A stretch of DNA of 64,000 nt from Hyphomicrobium sp. (GCA_022844105.1 JALHMJ010000005.1:121851-185850); one strand, 5' to 3'. Positions 7,049 to 16,257 are shown, counted from the stretch's first letter. The notes: a model not told the origin generated them from the letters alone. A program made the numbers and translations.

Positions 7049-9310
7049 ATGCGGGCGCAGGCACTGGCGAGTTTCGTTGCGATGGTGTTGGCAGCCAGCG
7101 CTTCGATGATCAGCGGCAGCGCGAAGGCCGCGGCTATCGAAGCCGCCGAAGCAGCCACGAAGCCGCCGCTCAATGTCTCGATTTTCGTCTCCACGCGCAA
7201 CGACGTTTGCTACGACCGTGGTGACGTCGCCGCCATCCGGCATTTCGCGCAAGTCGAGGCCGATCGCATCAATGCCCAGGGCGGCATTGCCGGCCACAAG
7301 CTGAACGTGCGCATCCTCGACGACAATCGCGATCCCAAAAAGTCGATTGTGAACGTCCGCGACGCGCTGACCGATCCCGACACCATCGGCATGATCGGCT
7401 TGTCAAGCTCGGACCGTTCCAAAGCGGTGTTCGACGCCGTGGGCAAGGAGATCAAGCAGAAGAATATTCCGTTCCTTTCTGCGATGTCCGTCAACAGCAT
7501 CTTCGCCGACTATCCCAACGTCTTTTCAATGCGCGCCTCGCAAGACAACGAGCGGCTGCCGGTGTTGGCGCAGTTCGTCCGCCGTACGGGGTTTCAGCGC
7601 CCGGCCTTCATCGGCTTGCGCGATACGCTCTTTTCGACCACTCTTGCCGACGGGCTGAACCGCATTATGAGCGCCTATCTCGTCGCCGATCATCGTCTCG
7701 CCTCGAAAGATGAAAAAGCCGATCCGGCCGATTTTCCCGCCGTCATCGAAGATCTAAAAATCAAGAATCCCGACCTCGTGTTCCTCGCCATCGGCAATGA
7801 TCGCAACGGCGAGTTCATCGCTCAATTGAAGGCAGCCGGCCTGTCGCCTGCCATCCTTCTGACAGGCCGCATTAATTCCGTCTCGACGGACATTTCACGC
7901 GATTATACAGGCACACTTTATGAATTGGTCTGGGACCGGCTGCCCGGCCTCTACAACGCCCGTCTGATGCGCCGCATGGCTGGACAGCCGCCGGAAGATT
8001 GGGTCTTTCTCGGCGGCAAAATCGGCATCGCGCCAGGCTGGGCCAACGGCGAGTGCAAGGAACGCGCGGCGAGCCTTGCCAGCGATCCGCTGTCCGACGA
8101 AAACCTCCGTGCCATCGGCATCGGCACGCAGTACGCCGATATGCTGGGTCTTATCGCCGCCGCGGCCCGCACGGCCCCACGCGAAATCGAGGTCAAGGAC
8201 CTGCGCTCGCATATTCTCGAACAGTTGACGAAAACCTACGCCGCAGGCCGCAATGTGTATCAGGGTCAGTTCGAGAATTGGTCCTTTGACCCCCGTGCGC
8301 GCACCGCCACTCGTACCCCGTTCCTCGTCCAGCTAGCGCCCGGCATGGGACGCACGCAATTGGCACCGCTGCAGTTTGCACGCCTCAAGAACGAGAATTT
8401 GCGCTCGATTGGCACGCAATATATGGATATCGACCTGATCCGCGTTTTCTCCGTCGACGACAACGCCAAGACCTTCCAGGCCGAGTTCTACGTCTCCATG
8501 CGCGACGACGGGCAGGAGAACTCCATCGATCTGATCGAATTCGCCAACGCCGCCATCAACCCGCAGACCAACGATCGGCAAATAACCGTCCGCACGCTGG
8601 CCACGGGCGAAAAGAGCGACGCCTATCCCGATGGCATGAAGATTTATTACGTGTCGGGAAGGTTTCTGTTCCAGCCACAACTTTCGACGTATCCGTTCGA
8701 TACGCAGCGCTTCGCCATTAATATCCGGCCCAAGCGCGGCGACAAACCTTTCATCGTGCAACCTCCCCCGATGGACCTTCGCGATACAGCTGTCGATGCC
8801 GACGGATGGGAGCCGCAGAGCCAATACGTTGGCTACGACGAGGACTTCGTCACGACGATCGATGCCAAAACCCACCAGTCAAGTATCGTGCCTTTTTACA
8901 AGGGCGCCTTTGTGTGGGTCATGTCGCGCGAGACCAACGACTATTTCCTGCGCGTGGTCGTGCCGCTGCTCTTCATCATGGCGGTCGCCTACGTTTCGAT
9001 CTTCATTCCGCTCTCGCACTTCGAAGCGATCGTGACGATTCAGGTGACCGCGTTGCTCTCTGCTGTCGCGCTCTATCTATCGCTGCCCGCCATCGACAGC
9101 GATGCAACGACACTGTCGGACCGAATTTTCCTGTTCGCCTACCTGTCGGTAACGGTGATGATCGCGATCTCTGTGTTGCGTATTAACCCGCTATTTGAGG
9201 CGCGACCAAAGGCGCTCATGGCGTTGACAGCAACGCACGTGGTGTTGATCCCGCTCCTCGCACTTGCAATGGCAGTCTTCGTCCAGCGCGCAAGCTTGGG
9301 GCTGGGATAA
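7049..9310 (+). CDS. Venus-flytrap domain fused to a pentameric ligand-gated ion channel
   Basis: A 753-residue protein with an architecture rare in bacteria. Residues 1-29 are a signal peptide. Residues ~42-435 are a type 1 periplasmic binding (LivJ-like) domain, seen in VEADRINAQGGIAGHKLNVR, the DDNRDP segment and MIGLSSSDRSKAV. Residues ~455-625 are a Cys-loop-receptor-type beta sandwich with TFQAEFYVSMRDD and the Pro-loop TYPFDTQRF at 547-555. Four membrane segments follow: M1 ~632-654, M2 ~658-680 (FEAIVTIQVTALLSAVAL), M3 ~690-711, M4 ~722-746. Aligned from memory to GLIC, M2 has Glu at -2', Thr at 2' and 6', Leu at 9', which suggests a cation pore. It probably forms a homopentamer in the inner membrane and opens when the flytrap or the sandwich binds a solute. 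The track ORF starts 112 codons early inside csp; GGAG ten bases before ATG 7049 favours this start, ATG 7040 is the alternative. Confidence 0.92.
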   Translation: MRAQALASFVAMVLAASASMISGSAKAAAIEAAEAATKPPLNVSIFVSTRNDVCYDRGDVAAIRHFAQVEADRINAQGGIAGHKLNVRILDDNRDPKKSIVNVRDALTDPDTIGMIGLSSSDRSKAVFDAVGKEIKQKNIPFLSAMSVNSIFADYPNVFSMRASQDNERLPVLAQFVRRTGFQRPAFIGLRDTLFSTTLADGLNRIMSAYLVADHRLASKDEKADPADFPAVIEDLKIKNPDLVFLAIGNDRNGEFIAQLKAAGLSPAILLTGRINSVSTDISRDYTGTLYELVWDRLPGLYNARLMRRMAGQPPEDWVFLGGKIGIAPGWANGECKERAASLASDPLSDENLRAIGIGTQYADMLGLIAAAARTAPREIEVKDLRSHILEQLTKTYAAGRNVYQGQFENWSFDPRARTATRTPFLVQLAPGMGRTQLAPLQFARLKNENLRSIGTQYMDIDLIRVFSVDDNAKTFQAEFYVSMRDDGQENSIDLIEFANAAINPQTNDRQITVRTLATGEKSDAYPDGMKIYYVSGRFLFQPQLSTYPFDTQRFAINIRPKRGDKPFIVQPPPMDLRDTAVDADGWEPQSQYVGYDEDFVTTIDAKTHQSSIVPFYKGAFVWVMSRETNDYFLRVVVPLLFIMAVAYVSIFIPLSHFEAIVTIQVTALLSAVALYLSLPAIDSDATTLSDRIFLFAYLSVTVMIAISVLRINPLFEARPKALMALTATHVVLIPLLALAMAVFVQRASLGLG

Positions 9311-9318
9311 TCCTGCCC

Positions 9319-11121
9319 CTAGTTCTCATCCATCTTGAGCGCGGCAATGAAGGCTTCCTGCGGGATTTCGACTTTGCCGAATTCGCGCATCTTCTTCTTG
9401 CCGGCCTTCTGTTTGTCGAGCAGCTTGCGCTTGCGTGAGATATCGCCGCCGTAACATTTGGCGAGCACGTCCTTGCGCAGCGCCTTGATCGTCTCGCGCG
9501 CAATCACCTTGGCTCCAATCGCCGCCTGGAGCGGAATTTGGAACAGGTGAGGCGGGATCAATTCCTTGAGCTTCTCGCACATGGATCGCCCGCGGCTTTC
9601 CGCCCGCGCCCGGTGCACCACGATCGACAGGGCATCCACCGGCTCGCTATTGACGAGGATCGAAAGCTTGACGAGATCGCCTTCTTCGTAGCCCTGGATA
9701 TGGTAGTCGAAGGATGCGTAGCCGCGCGAAACGCTCTTCAGCCGGTCATAGAAATCGAACACCACTTCGTTCAGCGGCAATTCGTAAACGAGCATGGCGC
9801 GCGCGCCGACGTAGGTTAGCGTCTTCTGTCGCCCGCGCCGGTCCTGGCAGAGTTTCAGAACGGCGCCGAGATAGTCGTCGGGCACGAGGATCGTTGCCTC
9901 GATCCACGGCTCTTCGATGTGGTCGATTTTGACAACGTCCGGCATGTCGGCCGGATTGTGCATTTCGACGACGCTGCCACCCTTCATGTGCAAGTGGTAG
10001 ATGACCGACGGCGCCGTGGTGATGAGTTCAAGGTTGAACTCGCGCACGAGGCGCTCGGTGATGATTTCCAAGTGCAGAAGGCCAAGAAACCCGCAACGGA
10101 ATCCGAATCCGAGCGCGGCGGAGCTTTCCGTCTCAAACGAGAAGCTCGCATCGTTGAGACGCAGCCGCGACATGGCCTCGCGCAGATCTTCAAAGTCGGC
10201 GGCGTCGACCGGGAAAAGTCCGCAGAACACCACAGGTTGCGCGGGCTTGAAGCCCGGCAGCGCCTCGGCCGTCGGATGCTTCTCGTCGGTGATGGTGTCG
10301 CCGACCCGCGTATCGGCAACTTCCTTGATTGCGCCGGTGAAAAATCCGATCTCGCCTGGGCCGAGTTCGCCGAGCATCTCCTGCTTTGGCCGGAAGATGC
10401 CGACGCGCTCGACGGGATACGCCCCGTCCGTCGACATCATCTTGACCCGCTGGCCCTTCTTCAGCGTGCCTTCGATCACCCGCACCAGAACCACCACGCC
10501 GAGGTAGGCGTCATACCAGCTGTCGATCAGCATGGCTTTTAGAGGTTTGTTGCGGTCACCCTTTGGTGGCGGCAGCCGTTCGACAATCGCCTCGAGCACG
10601 GCAGCGACATTGAGACCCGTCTTTGCCGAAACACCAATGGCATCCGAAGCATCAATGCCGATGACATCCTCGATCTGCTGCCTGACCCGGTCGGCATCGG
10701 CCGAAGGCAGGTCGATCTTGTTCAGGACCGGTAGGATTTCGAGGTTGTTGTCGAGCGCCTGATAGACGTTGGCAAGCGTCTGGGCTTCAACGCCCTGACT
10801 TGCGTCAACGACGAGAACCGCGCCTTCGCACGCCGCCAGAGAACGCGAAACTTCGTAGGCGAAGTCGACGTGGCCGGGCGTGTCCATCAGATTGAGCTGG
10901 TAGGTCTTGCCGTCCTTGTGCTTGTAATCGAGGCGAACCGTCTGCGCCTTGATCGTAATGCCGCGCTCCCGCTCGATGTCCATGCTGTCGAGGATTTGCG
11001 CCTTCATCTCGCGATCTGAGACGTTGCCGCACAGCTGGATCAGCCGGTCGGACAGCGTCGACTTACCGTGGTCGATATGGGCGATGATCGAAAAGTTGCG
11101 GATCAGGGAAGTATCTGTCAT
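9319..11121 (-). CDS. lepA: Elongation factor 4 (LepA)
   Basis: A 600-residue translational GTPase that binds ribosomes and affects translation initiation or back-translocation. The G domain begins at once: [20 protein letters not shown] (P-loop), then [15 protein letters not shown] (switch I), DTPGHVDF and NKIDLPSAD. The LepA-specific C-terminal domain ends [23 protein letters not shown] 11121 is used, not the track start 11 codons earlier, because homologues begin [13 protein letters not shown]. It is convergent with the ion-channel fusion, the two stops being only 8 bases apart. Confidence 0.97.
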   Translation of the reverse strand: MTDTSLIRNFSIIAHIDHGKSTLSDRLIQLCGNVSDREMKAQILDSMDIERERGITIKAQTVRLDYKHKDGKTYQLNLMDTPGHVDFAYEVSRSLAACEGAVLVVDASQGVEAQTLANVYQALDNNLEILPVLNKIDLPSADADRVRQQIEDVIGIDASDAIGVSAKTGLNVAAVLEAIVERLPPPKGDRNKPLKAMLIDSWYDAYLGVVVLVRVIEGTLKKGQRVKMMSTDGAYPVERVGIFRPKQEMLGELGPGEIGFFTGAIKEVADTRVGDTITDEKHPTAEALPGFKPAQPVVFCGLFPVDAADFEDLREAMSRLRLNDASFSFETESSAALGFGFRCGFLGLLHLEIITERLVREFNLELITTAPSVIYHLHMKGGSVVEMHNPADMPDVVKIDHIEEPWIEATILVPDDYLGAVLKLCQDRRGRQKTLTYVGARAMLVYELPLNEVVFDFYDRLKSVSRGYASFDYHIQGYEEGDLVKLSILVNSEPVDALSIVVHRARAESRGRSMCEKLKELIPPHLFQIPLQAAIGAKVIARETIKALRKDVLAKCYGGDISRKRKLLDKQKAGKKKMREFGKVEIPQEAFIAALKMDEN

Positions 11122-11287
11122 GGGCGGCTGATAGCACTTGGGTTTCTCCGGCAAAAGGGCCTTGTCCGGTCACCGTCGAACCGTCGCACGTCGCGGCTGG
11201 CAGACGTCGGAGTACTGGCAAAGCTGGCAACGTGCGACGGCGTGTGCAACAATGCTGGAAACCAATAGATTAACTGGAGGAAATGAC

Positions 11288-11878
11288 ATGGCAGGGATGG
11301 CGAATTCGCGCGGCAAAGGGTTCAAGGACGCGTTGAGCGCGACCGGTGTCAACGAGGAAGTGCAGTCAGCGCTCACGTCGGCCTTCGAGTCGATGTGTGA
11401 CTGGCGCCAGGAGGCTGCCAATCAGGCCGAGCGGCACGGCAACAAGGTGTTCGACAAAATGAGCACCGCCGCCAAGGCGATGGGATGGCCCCCCGAACTG
11501 GTCGACATGACCCGCCAGCAGATGCAGCAGGCGTCCCGGATGCAGATCCAGGTTCTTGATCAAGTGATGGATTCCTGGGAAGGCCAAGTCAAAAATCCAG
11601 GCACGGGAATTCAGATGCCCGGCGTCGCCGGTTCGCCGTTCCAGTTTCCAAACTTCGGCGGTATGCCCGGAATGAGCGGCATGCCAGGAATGCCTGGGAT
11701 GCCAGGAATGCCAGGAATGCCCGACTTCAGCACCCTGCCCACGGCACCACTGCAATTCTGGATGCAGGCTGCTGAGATGTGGCAGAAGAATTGGCAGCAG
11801 GCGATGTCGCAGTGGATGGAAGCGCAGTCGAACATGATGAGTGGCGGGTCCGACAAAGGCCGCCCAGGTAAGCGCTGA
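11288..11878 (+). CDS. Phasin-like protein with C-terminal MPG repeats
   Basis: A 196-residue protein without signal peptide. Residues ~1-100 are amphipathic helix (SALTSAFESMCDWRQEAANQA, MTRQQMQQASRMQIQVLDQVMDSWEGQ), as in phasins or PHA-synthase accessory proteins. A low-complexity segment of seven MPG-type triplets follows at ~126-146. The C-terminus is a short helix rich in Trp, Met and Gln (FWMQAAEMWQKNWQQAMSQWM), well suited to sit on a hydrophobic surface. GGAGG seven bases before ATG 11288 fixes the start; the track ORF begins 50 codons early. A strong terminator follows. A polymer-granule role is an inference from composition and the phasin-like gene at the window start. Confidence 0.65.
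   Translation: MAGMANSRGKGFKDALSATGVNEEVQSALTSAFESMCDWRQEAANQAERHGNKVFDKMSTAAKAMGWPPELVDMTRQQMQQASRMQIQVLDQVMDSWEGQVKNPGTGIQMPGVAGSPFQFPNFGGMPGMSGMPGMPGMPGMPGMPDFSTLPTAPLQFWMQAAEMWQKNWQQAMSQWMEAQSNMMSGGSDKGRPGKR
11663..11725 (+). repeat. Tandem 9-bp repeat encoding Met-Pro-Gly
   Basis: Seven consecutive 9-base units close to ATGCCAGGA, in frame within the phasin-like gene. They encode MPG, MSG, MPG x4 and MPD. Such short in-frame repeats can change copy number by slippage without breaking the frame. Confidence 0.85.
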
Positions 11879-11925
11879 GAGTACGTATCCAACGCGCAGA
11901 TTTAGGCGCGCGCACGGGATTGAAC

Positions 11926-11953
11926 AAACCGGCCGCACCCGCGGCCGGTTTTC
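11926..11953 (+). terminator. Rho-independent terminator of the phasin-like gene
   Basis: A perfect 11-bp stem AAACCGGCCGC / GCGGCCGGTTT with loop ACCC, followed by TTC. It lies 48 bases after the stop codon. Confidence 0.8.
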
Positions 11954-12033
11954 TAGTATCGCCGAGTACAGCGCACAGGATTTCCGCCACGTGTTGCGCA
12001 TTGCTGCGAAAGGTCAACCCAACTAACGTCTCG

Positions 12034-12600
12034 ATCAAGCCCGGCGGCCGGCTCCCCGCCAGGGGAGTCGCCATCCGGCCGGCTCCGCGTAGGTGGCGTC
12101 GGATGGCGCCACAAAAGCTCGCCGGGTCGCACGCACTAATCAAGCCCGGCGGCCGGCTCCCCGCCAGGGGAGTCGCCATCCGGCCGGCTCCGCTTAGGCG
12201 GAGTCGGATGGCGCCACAAAAACTCGCCGGGCGCACGCACTAATCAGGCCCGGCGGCCGGCTCCCCGTCAGGGGAGTCGCCATCCGGCCGGCTCCGCGTG
12301 GGCGGAGTCGGATGGCGCCACAAAAACTCGCCGGGCGCACGCACTAATCAGGCCCGGCGGCCGGCTCCCCGTCAGGGGAGTCGCCATCCGGCCGGCTCCG
12401 CGTAGGCGGAGTCGGATGGCGCCACAAAAACTCGCCGGGCGCACGCACTAATCAGGCCCGGCGGCCGGCTCCCCGTCAGGGGAGTCGCCATCCGGCCGGC
12501 TCCGCGTAGGCGGAGTCGGATGGCGCCACAAAAACTCGCCGGGCCCACGTATTAAGCCCGGCGGCCGGCTCCCCGCCAGGGGAGTCGCCGGGCCCACTAA
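12034..12600. repeat. Tandem array of ~104-bp structured repeats, five full copies and one shortened
   Basis: Full units begin with ATCA(A/G)GCCC at 12034, 12139, 12243, 12347 and 12451 (spacings 105, 104, 104, 104). A shortened sixth unit begins at 12551. Each full unit can fold into a three-way shape. The outer stem is GCCCGGCG with CGCCGGGC. Hairpin A is GGCTCCCC-GTCA-GGGGAGTC. Hairpin B is GCCATCC, then GGCTCCGC-GTAG-GCGGAGTC, then GGATGGC. Differences between copies fall mainly in the loops (GCCA/GTCA, GTAG/TTAG/GTGG). The sixth copy has lost hairpin B yet kept hairpin A and the outer stem exactly. The array fills the gap between the phasin-like terminator and the SulP ribosome-binding site. 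Long ORFs read through it on both strands are artefacts of its 104-base period and GC content. It resembles REP/REPIN-type elements in style. Confidence 0.93.
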
Positions 12601-12614
12601 TAAAGAGGAACGAC

Positions 12615-14186
12615 ATGACGAGCATGGAATCGAGCGGTACGCCGGCGTCAGCCACACCGGCGTCGTCCACGGTCGGCGCGGACGTCCTCGCCTCTGTTGT
12701 CGTTTTCCTCGTCGCGCTGCCTCTGTGCATGGGCATTTCACTCGCCTCAGGTCTGCCGCCGACGGCCGGCATCGTGACCGGCATCATCGGTGGCATCATC
12801 GTCGGCGCGATTGCCGGTTCACCGCTGCAGATCAGCGGCCCAGCCGCAGGCCTGGCTGTTCTCGTTTATGAGCTCGTTCAGGCGCACGGCGTGGAGATGC
12901 TGGGCACCATCGTGCTTTTCGCTGGTCTCCTGCAATTTGCCGCCGGCTCGTTCAAACTGGGGCAGTGGTTTCGCGCCGTCTCCCCCGCCGTCATCCACGG
13001 CATGTTGGCTGGAATTGGCATCCTGATCTTTGCCGCTCAGTTCCACGTGATGCTTGACGGCAAACCAGTCGGTAACGGCATTCAAAATTTGCTGGCGATC
13101 CCAGGCGCGATCGTGACTGCGGTCCAGGCTGGCGATAGCCGCATGACCGCCGGCGAAGTCGGTGCCCTCACGATTGCCGCGATTTTTGCCTGGGCCTCGC
13201 TAGCGCCCAAGCGACTGCGTGTCATACCCGCCCCGCTCGTGGGCGTCGTCGTCGGCATGATGGCCGCAGCGATTTTCCAGATCGATTCGATCAAGTTCGT
13301 CAGCGTCCCGGAAAACTTCTGGTCGACGCTCATCTTCCCGACGCCGGAGCGGATCGGCACGTTTTTCACCAATCCCCATCTGCTGATTGGTGCCGTGGCC
13401 ATTGCATTTATCGCTTCCGCCGAAACGCTGCTTTGCGCTACCGCTGTCGATCAGATGCATTCCGGTCCGCGAACGAAATATGATCGCGAACTCACCGCGC
13501 AAGGCATCGGCAACACACTCTGCGGCGCCCTGGGTGCGCTACCGATGACCGGCGTCATCGTCCGCTCGGGTGCCAATGTGGAAGCAGGCGCCAAGACGCG
13601 GCTGTCTGCGATATTGCACGGCGTCTGGCTTCTGCTCTTTGCCAGCCTCCTTCCTTGGACGCTGACCTACATCCCGCTGTCTTCGCTGGCCGCGGTTCTG
13701 GTTTATACCGGCTACAAGCTCGCCTACCCCAAGATCGTGCCAACGCTGCTGCAGTACGGCACGACGAAAGTCTTTATTTACGTCGCAACCATCGTGATGA
13801 TCGTCTCCACGGACCTTCTCAAGGGCGTGCTGACCGGTGTCGTGCTCTCACTCGCTCGCATTCTCTATGCGCTGTCCCGTCTTGAAATACGCACCGAAGC
13901 GGCCCCCTCTTCAAAACGTATTGACATGCACCTGTCAGGCACCGCGACGGTGATCGGCTTGCCTAAGCTTGCCCAGGCGCTGGAAGCACTGCCGCCAGGA
14001 TCGGAGGTCGTCATCCACATCAACGACCTCGACTACATCGACCATTCGTGTCTCGACCTGCTCGCCAACTGGGAAAAGCAGCACAAAACAACCGGCGGCA
14101 CGTTGACCATCGAGTGGCACCAGTTGGCCCAAAAATACCATCGCCGCCATGGAACATCGGCCGCGGAACCCGCTGTGATGCCCTGA
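12615..14186 (+). CDS. SulP-family anion transporter with STAS domain
   Basis: A 523-residue inner-membrane transporter of the SulP/SLC26 family, which moves sulfate, bicarbonate or other anions by symport or exchange. About 12-14 hydrophobic segments span residues ~20-420, with family-like stretches LPLCMGISLASGLPPTAGI and SPLQISGPAAGLAVLV near the N-terminus. Residues ~430-510 form a C-terminal STAS domain (ATVIGLPKLAQALEALPPGS, then LDYIDHSCLDLLANW). GAGGA lies six bases before the ATG, right after the repeat array, so the array must be in or next to its promoter or leader. No carbonic anhydrase or sulfate gene is adjacent, so the anion is undetermined. Confidence 0.9.
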   Translation: MTSMESSGTPASATPASSTVGADVLASVVVFLVALPLCMGISLASGLPPTAGIVTGIIGGIIVGAIAGSPLQISGPAAGLAVLVYELVQAHGVEMLGTIVLFAGLLQFAAGSFKLGQWFRAVSPAVIHGMLAGIGILIFAAQFHVMLDGKPVGNGIQNLLAIPGAIVTAVQAGDSRMTAGEVGALTIAAIFAWASLAPKRLRVIPAPLVGVVVGMMAAAIFQIDSIKFVSVPENFWSTLIFPTPERIGTFFTNPHLLIGAVAIAFIASAETLLCATAVDQMHSGPRTKYDRELTAQGIGNTLCGALGALPMTGVIVRSGANVEAGAKTRLSAILHGVWLLLFASLLPWTLTYIPLSSLAAVLVYTGYKLAYPKIVPTLLQYGTTKVFIYVATIVMIVSTDLLKGVLTGVVLSLARILYALSRLEIRTEAAPSSKRIDMHLSGTATVIGLPKLAQALEALPPGSEVVIHINDLDYIDHSCLDLLANWEKQHKTTGGTLTIEWHQLAQKYHRRHGTSAAEPAVMP

Positions 14187-14283
14187 CGCGGCCGACGCTG
14201 CACTTTGGCCTACTCTCGTCTTGACGCCGCCATAACACTCGGCATGAGTGACCCAGCCCAATAACTAAAGGAAACGGCCGGGG

Positions 14284-15705
14284 ATGTTCCGCTACCGCTT
14301 TTGTGTCGCCGTGCTGACGGCATTGACCACGACCACCCTGATGGCGGCCGCCGCCGCTAAGGCCCAGGGGATCGAATTCGGCCCGCCTCAAACGAAGCCC
14401 ACCAAAGCGCCGTCTGTCCAGCAGCTGGAGCCCGGCGCCGCGTCAGCAGCAACTGCTCCCGTGCCGGCAGCCGGCGCCGCCAAGCGGCAGGTTCCAGGTC
14501 CCGGAACGCCCAACCCTTTGGCCGAGAAATACTCGACCTCCGGCCTGCCGCCAAAACCCAATCCGGCCAACTGCAAAAACGCTGAAAGTTTCGATGTCTG
14601 GCTCGCCGGCTTCCGCAAGGAAGCCGCGGCCAACGGCGTATCGGCACGCACCATTTCCCGCGCCCTCGATGGCCGCACGCTAGAAACCGGCGTCATCGCG
14701 CGGGATCGCAAACAAGGTTTCTTTGCGCAAAGCTACACGGACTTTGCCGCCAAGCTCGCCACCAATAACCGCGTCCAGAATGGCCGCGCGCAAATCAAGA
14801 AGAACGCCGACGCGTTCGCTCGCGTCACCCGCCAATACGGCGTCCCCGCCTCGGTGATCACCGGCTTCTGGGCGCTCGAAAGCGATTTCGGCGCCGGCAT
14901 GGGCAAGCTGCCGATCATGAATTCTCTGACCACGCTTGCCTATGACTGCCGACGCGGCGCCATGTTCCGCAAGGAGCTGATGGCGGCACTCGACATTATC
15001 GATCGAGGAGATATGTCGCCCGACACAATGATCGGTTCCTGGGCCGGTGAAATCGGCCAGACTCAGTTCCTGCCGACACGGTATCTCGCGCATGCCATCG
15101 ACTACGACGGCGACGGCGACATCAACCTGTTCGCCAACCCGACCGACATCATCGGCTCGACGGCGAACTACATGACCCATCTCGGTTGGCGGCGCGATGA
15201 ACCCTGGCTCGAAGAAGTCATTGTGACGAAGGATCTAGCCTGGGATAAAGCCGATCTGTCCATCAAGCTTCCGCGTTCGCAGTGGTCCGGCTGGGGTGTT
15301 GTGAACGTGGACGGCTCGCCGCTGTCGAGCGACGCACTGCCGGCCTCGCTCATACTTCCCATGGGCCGCTTCGGCCCGGCCTTTCTCGCCTACGAGAACT
15401 TCAATGTTTACCTGCAGTGGAATCAATCGCTGAACTACGCGATCACCGCGGCTTGGCTCTCGACGCGCATCGACGGCGCTCCGCCGATGCAGAAGCCGAA
15501 GCGCGCGATCGCGGTTCTAGCGCCCGATGAGGCCAAGGAACTGCAACGGCAACTAAAGCGGCGCGGCTTCGACGTCGGCGAAATCGACGGCAAAATTGGC
15601 GCCTCGACGCGCGCGGCCGTGAAGGCCATGCAAGTGAAACTCGGGTTTCCGGCCGACAGCTATCCGACGCCGGAACTGCTTGCGGCATTGCGTGGCGAAA
15701 GCTGA
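14284..15705 (+). CDS. Lytic murein transglycosylase (MltB/SLT_2 type) with peptidoglycan-binding domain
   Basis: A 473-residue periplasmic enzyme that cleaves the MurNAc-GlcNAc bond of peptidoglycan with anhydro-ring formation. It has a signal peptide (residues ~1-27), a Pro/Ala-rich linker to ~95, and the SLT_2 catalytic domain ~97-400. The catalytic Glu is in FWALESDFGAG, with the family runs AYDCRRGAMFRKEL and SWAGEIGQTQFLPTRYL. A C-terminal peptidoglycan-binding_1 domain occupies ~405-473 (LQRQLKRRGFDVGEIDGKIG). AAAGGAAA precedes the ATG and a terminator follows. A second, shorter paralogue lies at 22931. Confidence 0.93.
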   Translation: MFRYRFCVAVLTALTTTTLMAAAAAKAQGIEFGPPQTKPTKAPSVQQLEPGAASAATAPVPAAGAAKRQVPGPGTPNPLAEKYSTSGLPPKPNPANCKNAESFDVWLAGFRKEAAANGVSARTISRALDGRTLETGVIARDRKQGFFAQSYTDFAAKLATNNRVQNGRAQIKKNADAFARVTRQYGVPASVITGFWALESDFGAGMGKLPIMNSLTTLAYDCRRGAMFRKELMAALDIIDRGDMSPDTMIGSWAGEIGQTQFLPTRYLAHAIDYDGDGDINLFANPTDIIGSTANYMTHLGWRRDEPWLEEVIVTKDLAWDKADLSIKLPRSQWSGWGVVNVDGSPLSSDALPASLILPMGRFGPAFLAYENFNVYLQWNQSLNYAITAAWLSTRIDGAPPMQKPKRAIAVLAPDEAKELQRQLKRRGFDVGEIDGKIGASTRAAVKAMQVKLGFPADSYPTPELLAALRGES

Positions 15706-15727
15706 CTGCATGCAGTTTACAAACGAA

Positions 15728-15766
15728 TTGGCTGCCGTCCCGTTGAGACGACAGCCAAATTTTTTG
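15728..15766 (+). terminator. Terminator after the lytic transglycosylase gene
   Basis: TTGGCTGCCGTC pairs with GACGACAGCCAA with one mismatch, followed by ATTTTTTG. It ends before the convergent gene at 15784. Confidence 0.75.
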
Positions 15767-15783
15767 CAAATCGTGACGGCTAC

Positions 15784-16092
15784 TCAGAGCTTGCAGATCG
15801 TCGCCGAGCCGCGGCACGTCCAACCAAACGATCCGCCCGGCGAACAGCTGTACTTGCGCGGCCCAAACGAGTAGCCGGGCGTCGAACCGTTGGCCATCCA
15901 TGACGCCCAAGCACCCCAGTCGACCGCCTGCAACAGCGCTTCATCAACTTGGAATTTTGCGTCCTTTTCCGATCCGGCCGACCCGACGGCACCCTTGCGG
16001 ACGCACTCCTTGGCTTCGGCGGACACGGCTGCGCCCAACATTAAAGCCGCGGCGGCAAGAGCGCCCGCCATGCACTTCAGTGATTTCATCAT
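15784..16092 (-). CDS. Small secreted cysteine-containing protein
   Basis: A 102-residue protein with signal peptide MMKSLKCMAGALAAAALMLGAAVSAEA and a mature part of about 75 residues. It has four cysteines (KECVRKG, KYSCSPGG, WTCRG, TICKL) and a Trp-rich middle (QAVDWGAWASWMANGS). GTGGAGAC seven bases before ATG 16092 supports this start over the longer track ORF. I recognise no domain. It is probably a periplasmic or extracellular disulfide-bonded protein, expressed alone. Confidence 0.75.
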   Translation of the reverse strand: MMKSLKCMAGALAAAALMLGAAVSAEAKECVRKGAVGSAGSEKDAKFQVDEALLQAVDWGAWASWMANGSTPGYSFGPRKYSCSPGGSFGWTCRGSATICKL

Positions 16093-16257
16093 TGTCTGTC
16101 TCCACCCGTTGTTCGAGGAATCAACGCACACAATCCTGGTCCTAGAAATTGCCAATGCCTATTGGCTGCATTCGTAAAACGTGGGGATCGCCGTCAGGTC
16201 TTGGTGCATAAATGCGGTCAGACCGAACCAACAAGCGGATAAGCGACACTCGAAGGG

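Noticed and set aside
12034-12600. CRISPR array
   Set aside because: The units are direct tandem copies of about 104 bases without unique spacers, and no cas genes are present.
12448-12799. Minus-strand ORFs of 97-107 codons through the repeat array
   Set aside because: They exist because the GC-rich 104-base repeats lack stops in this frame; the peptide is repetitive, overlaps the start of the SulP gene and has no ribosome-binding site.
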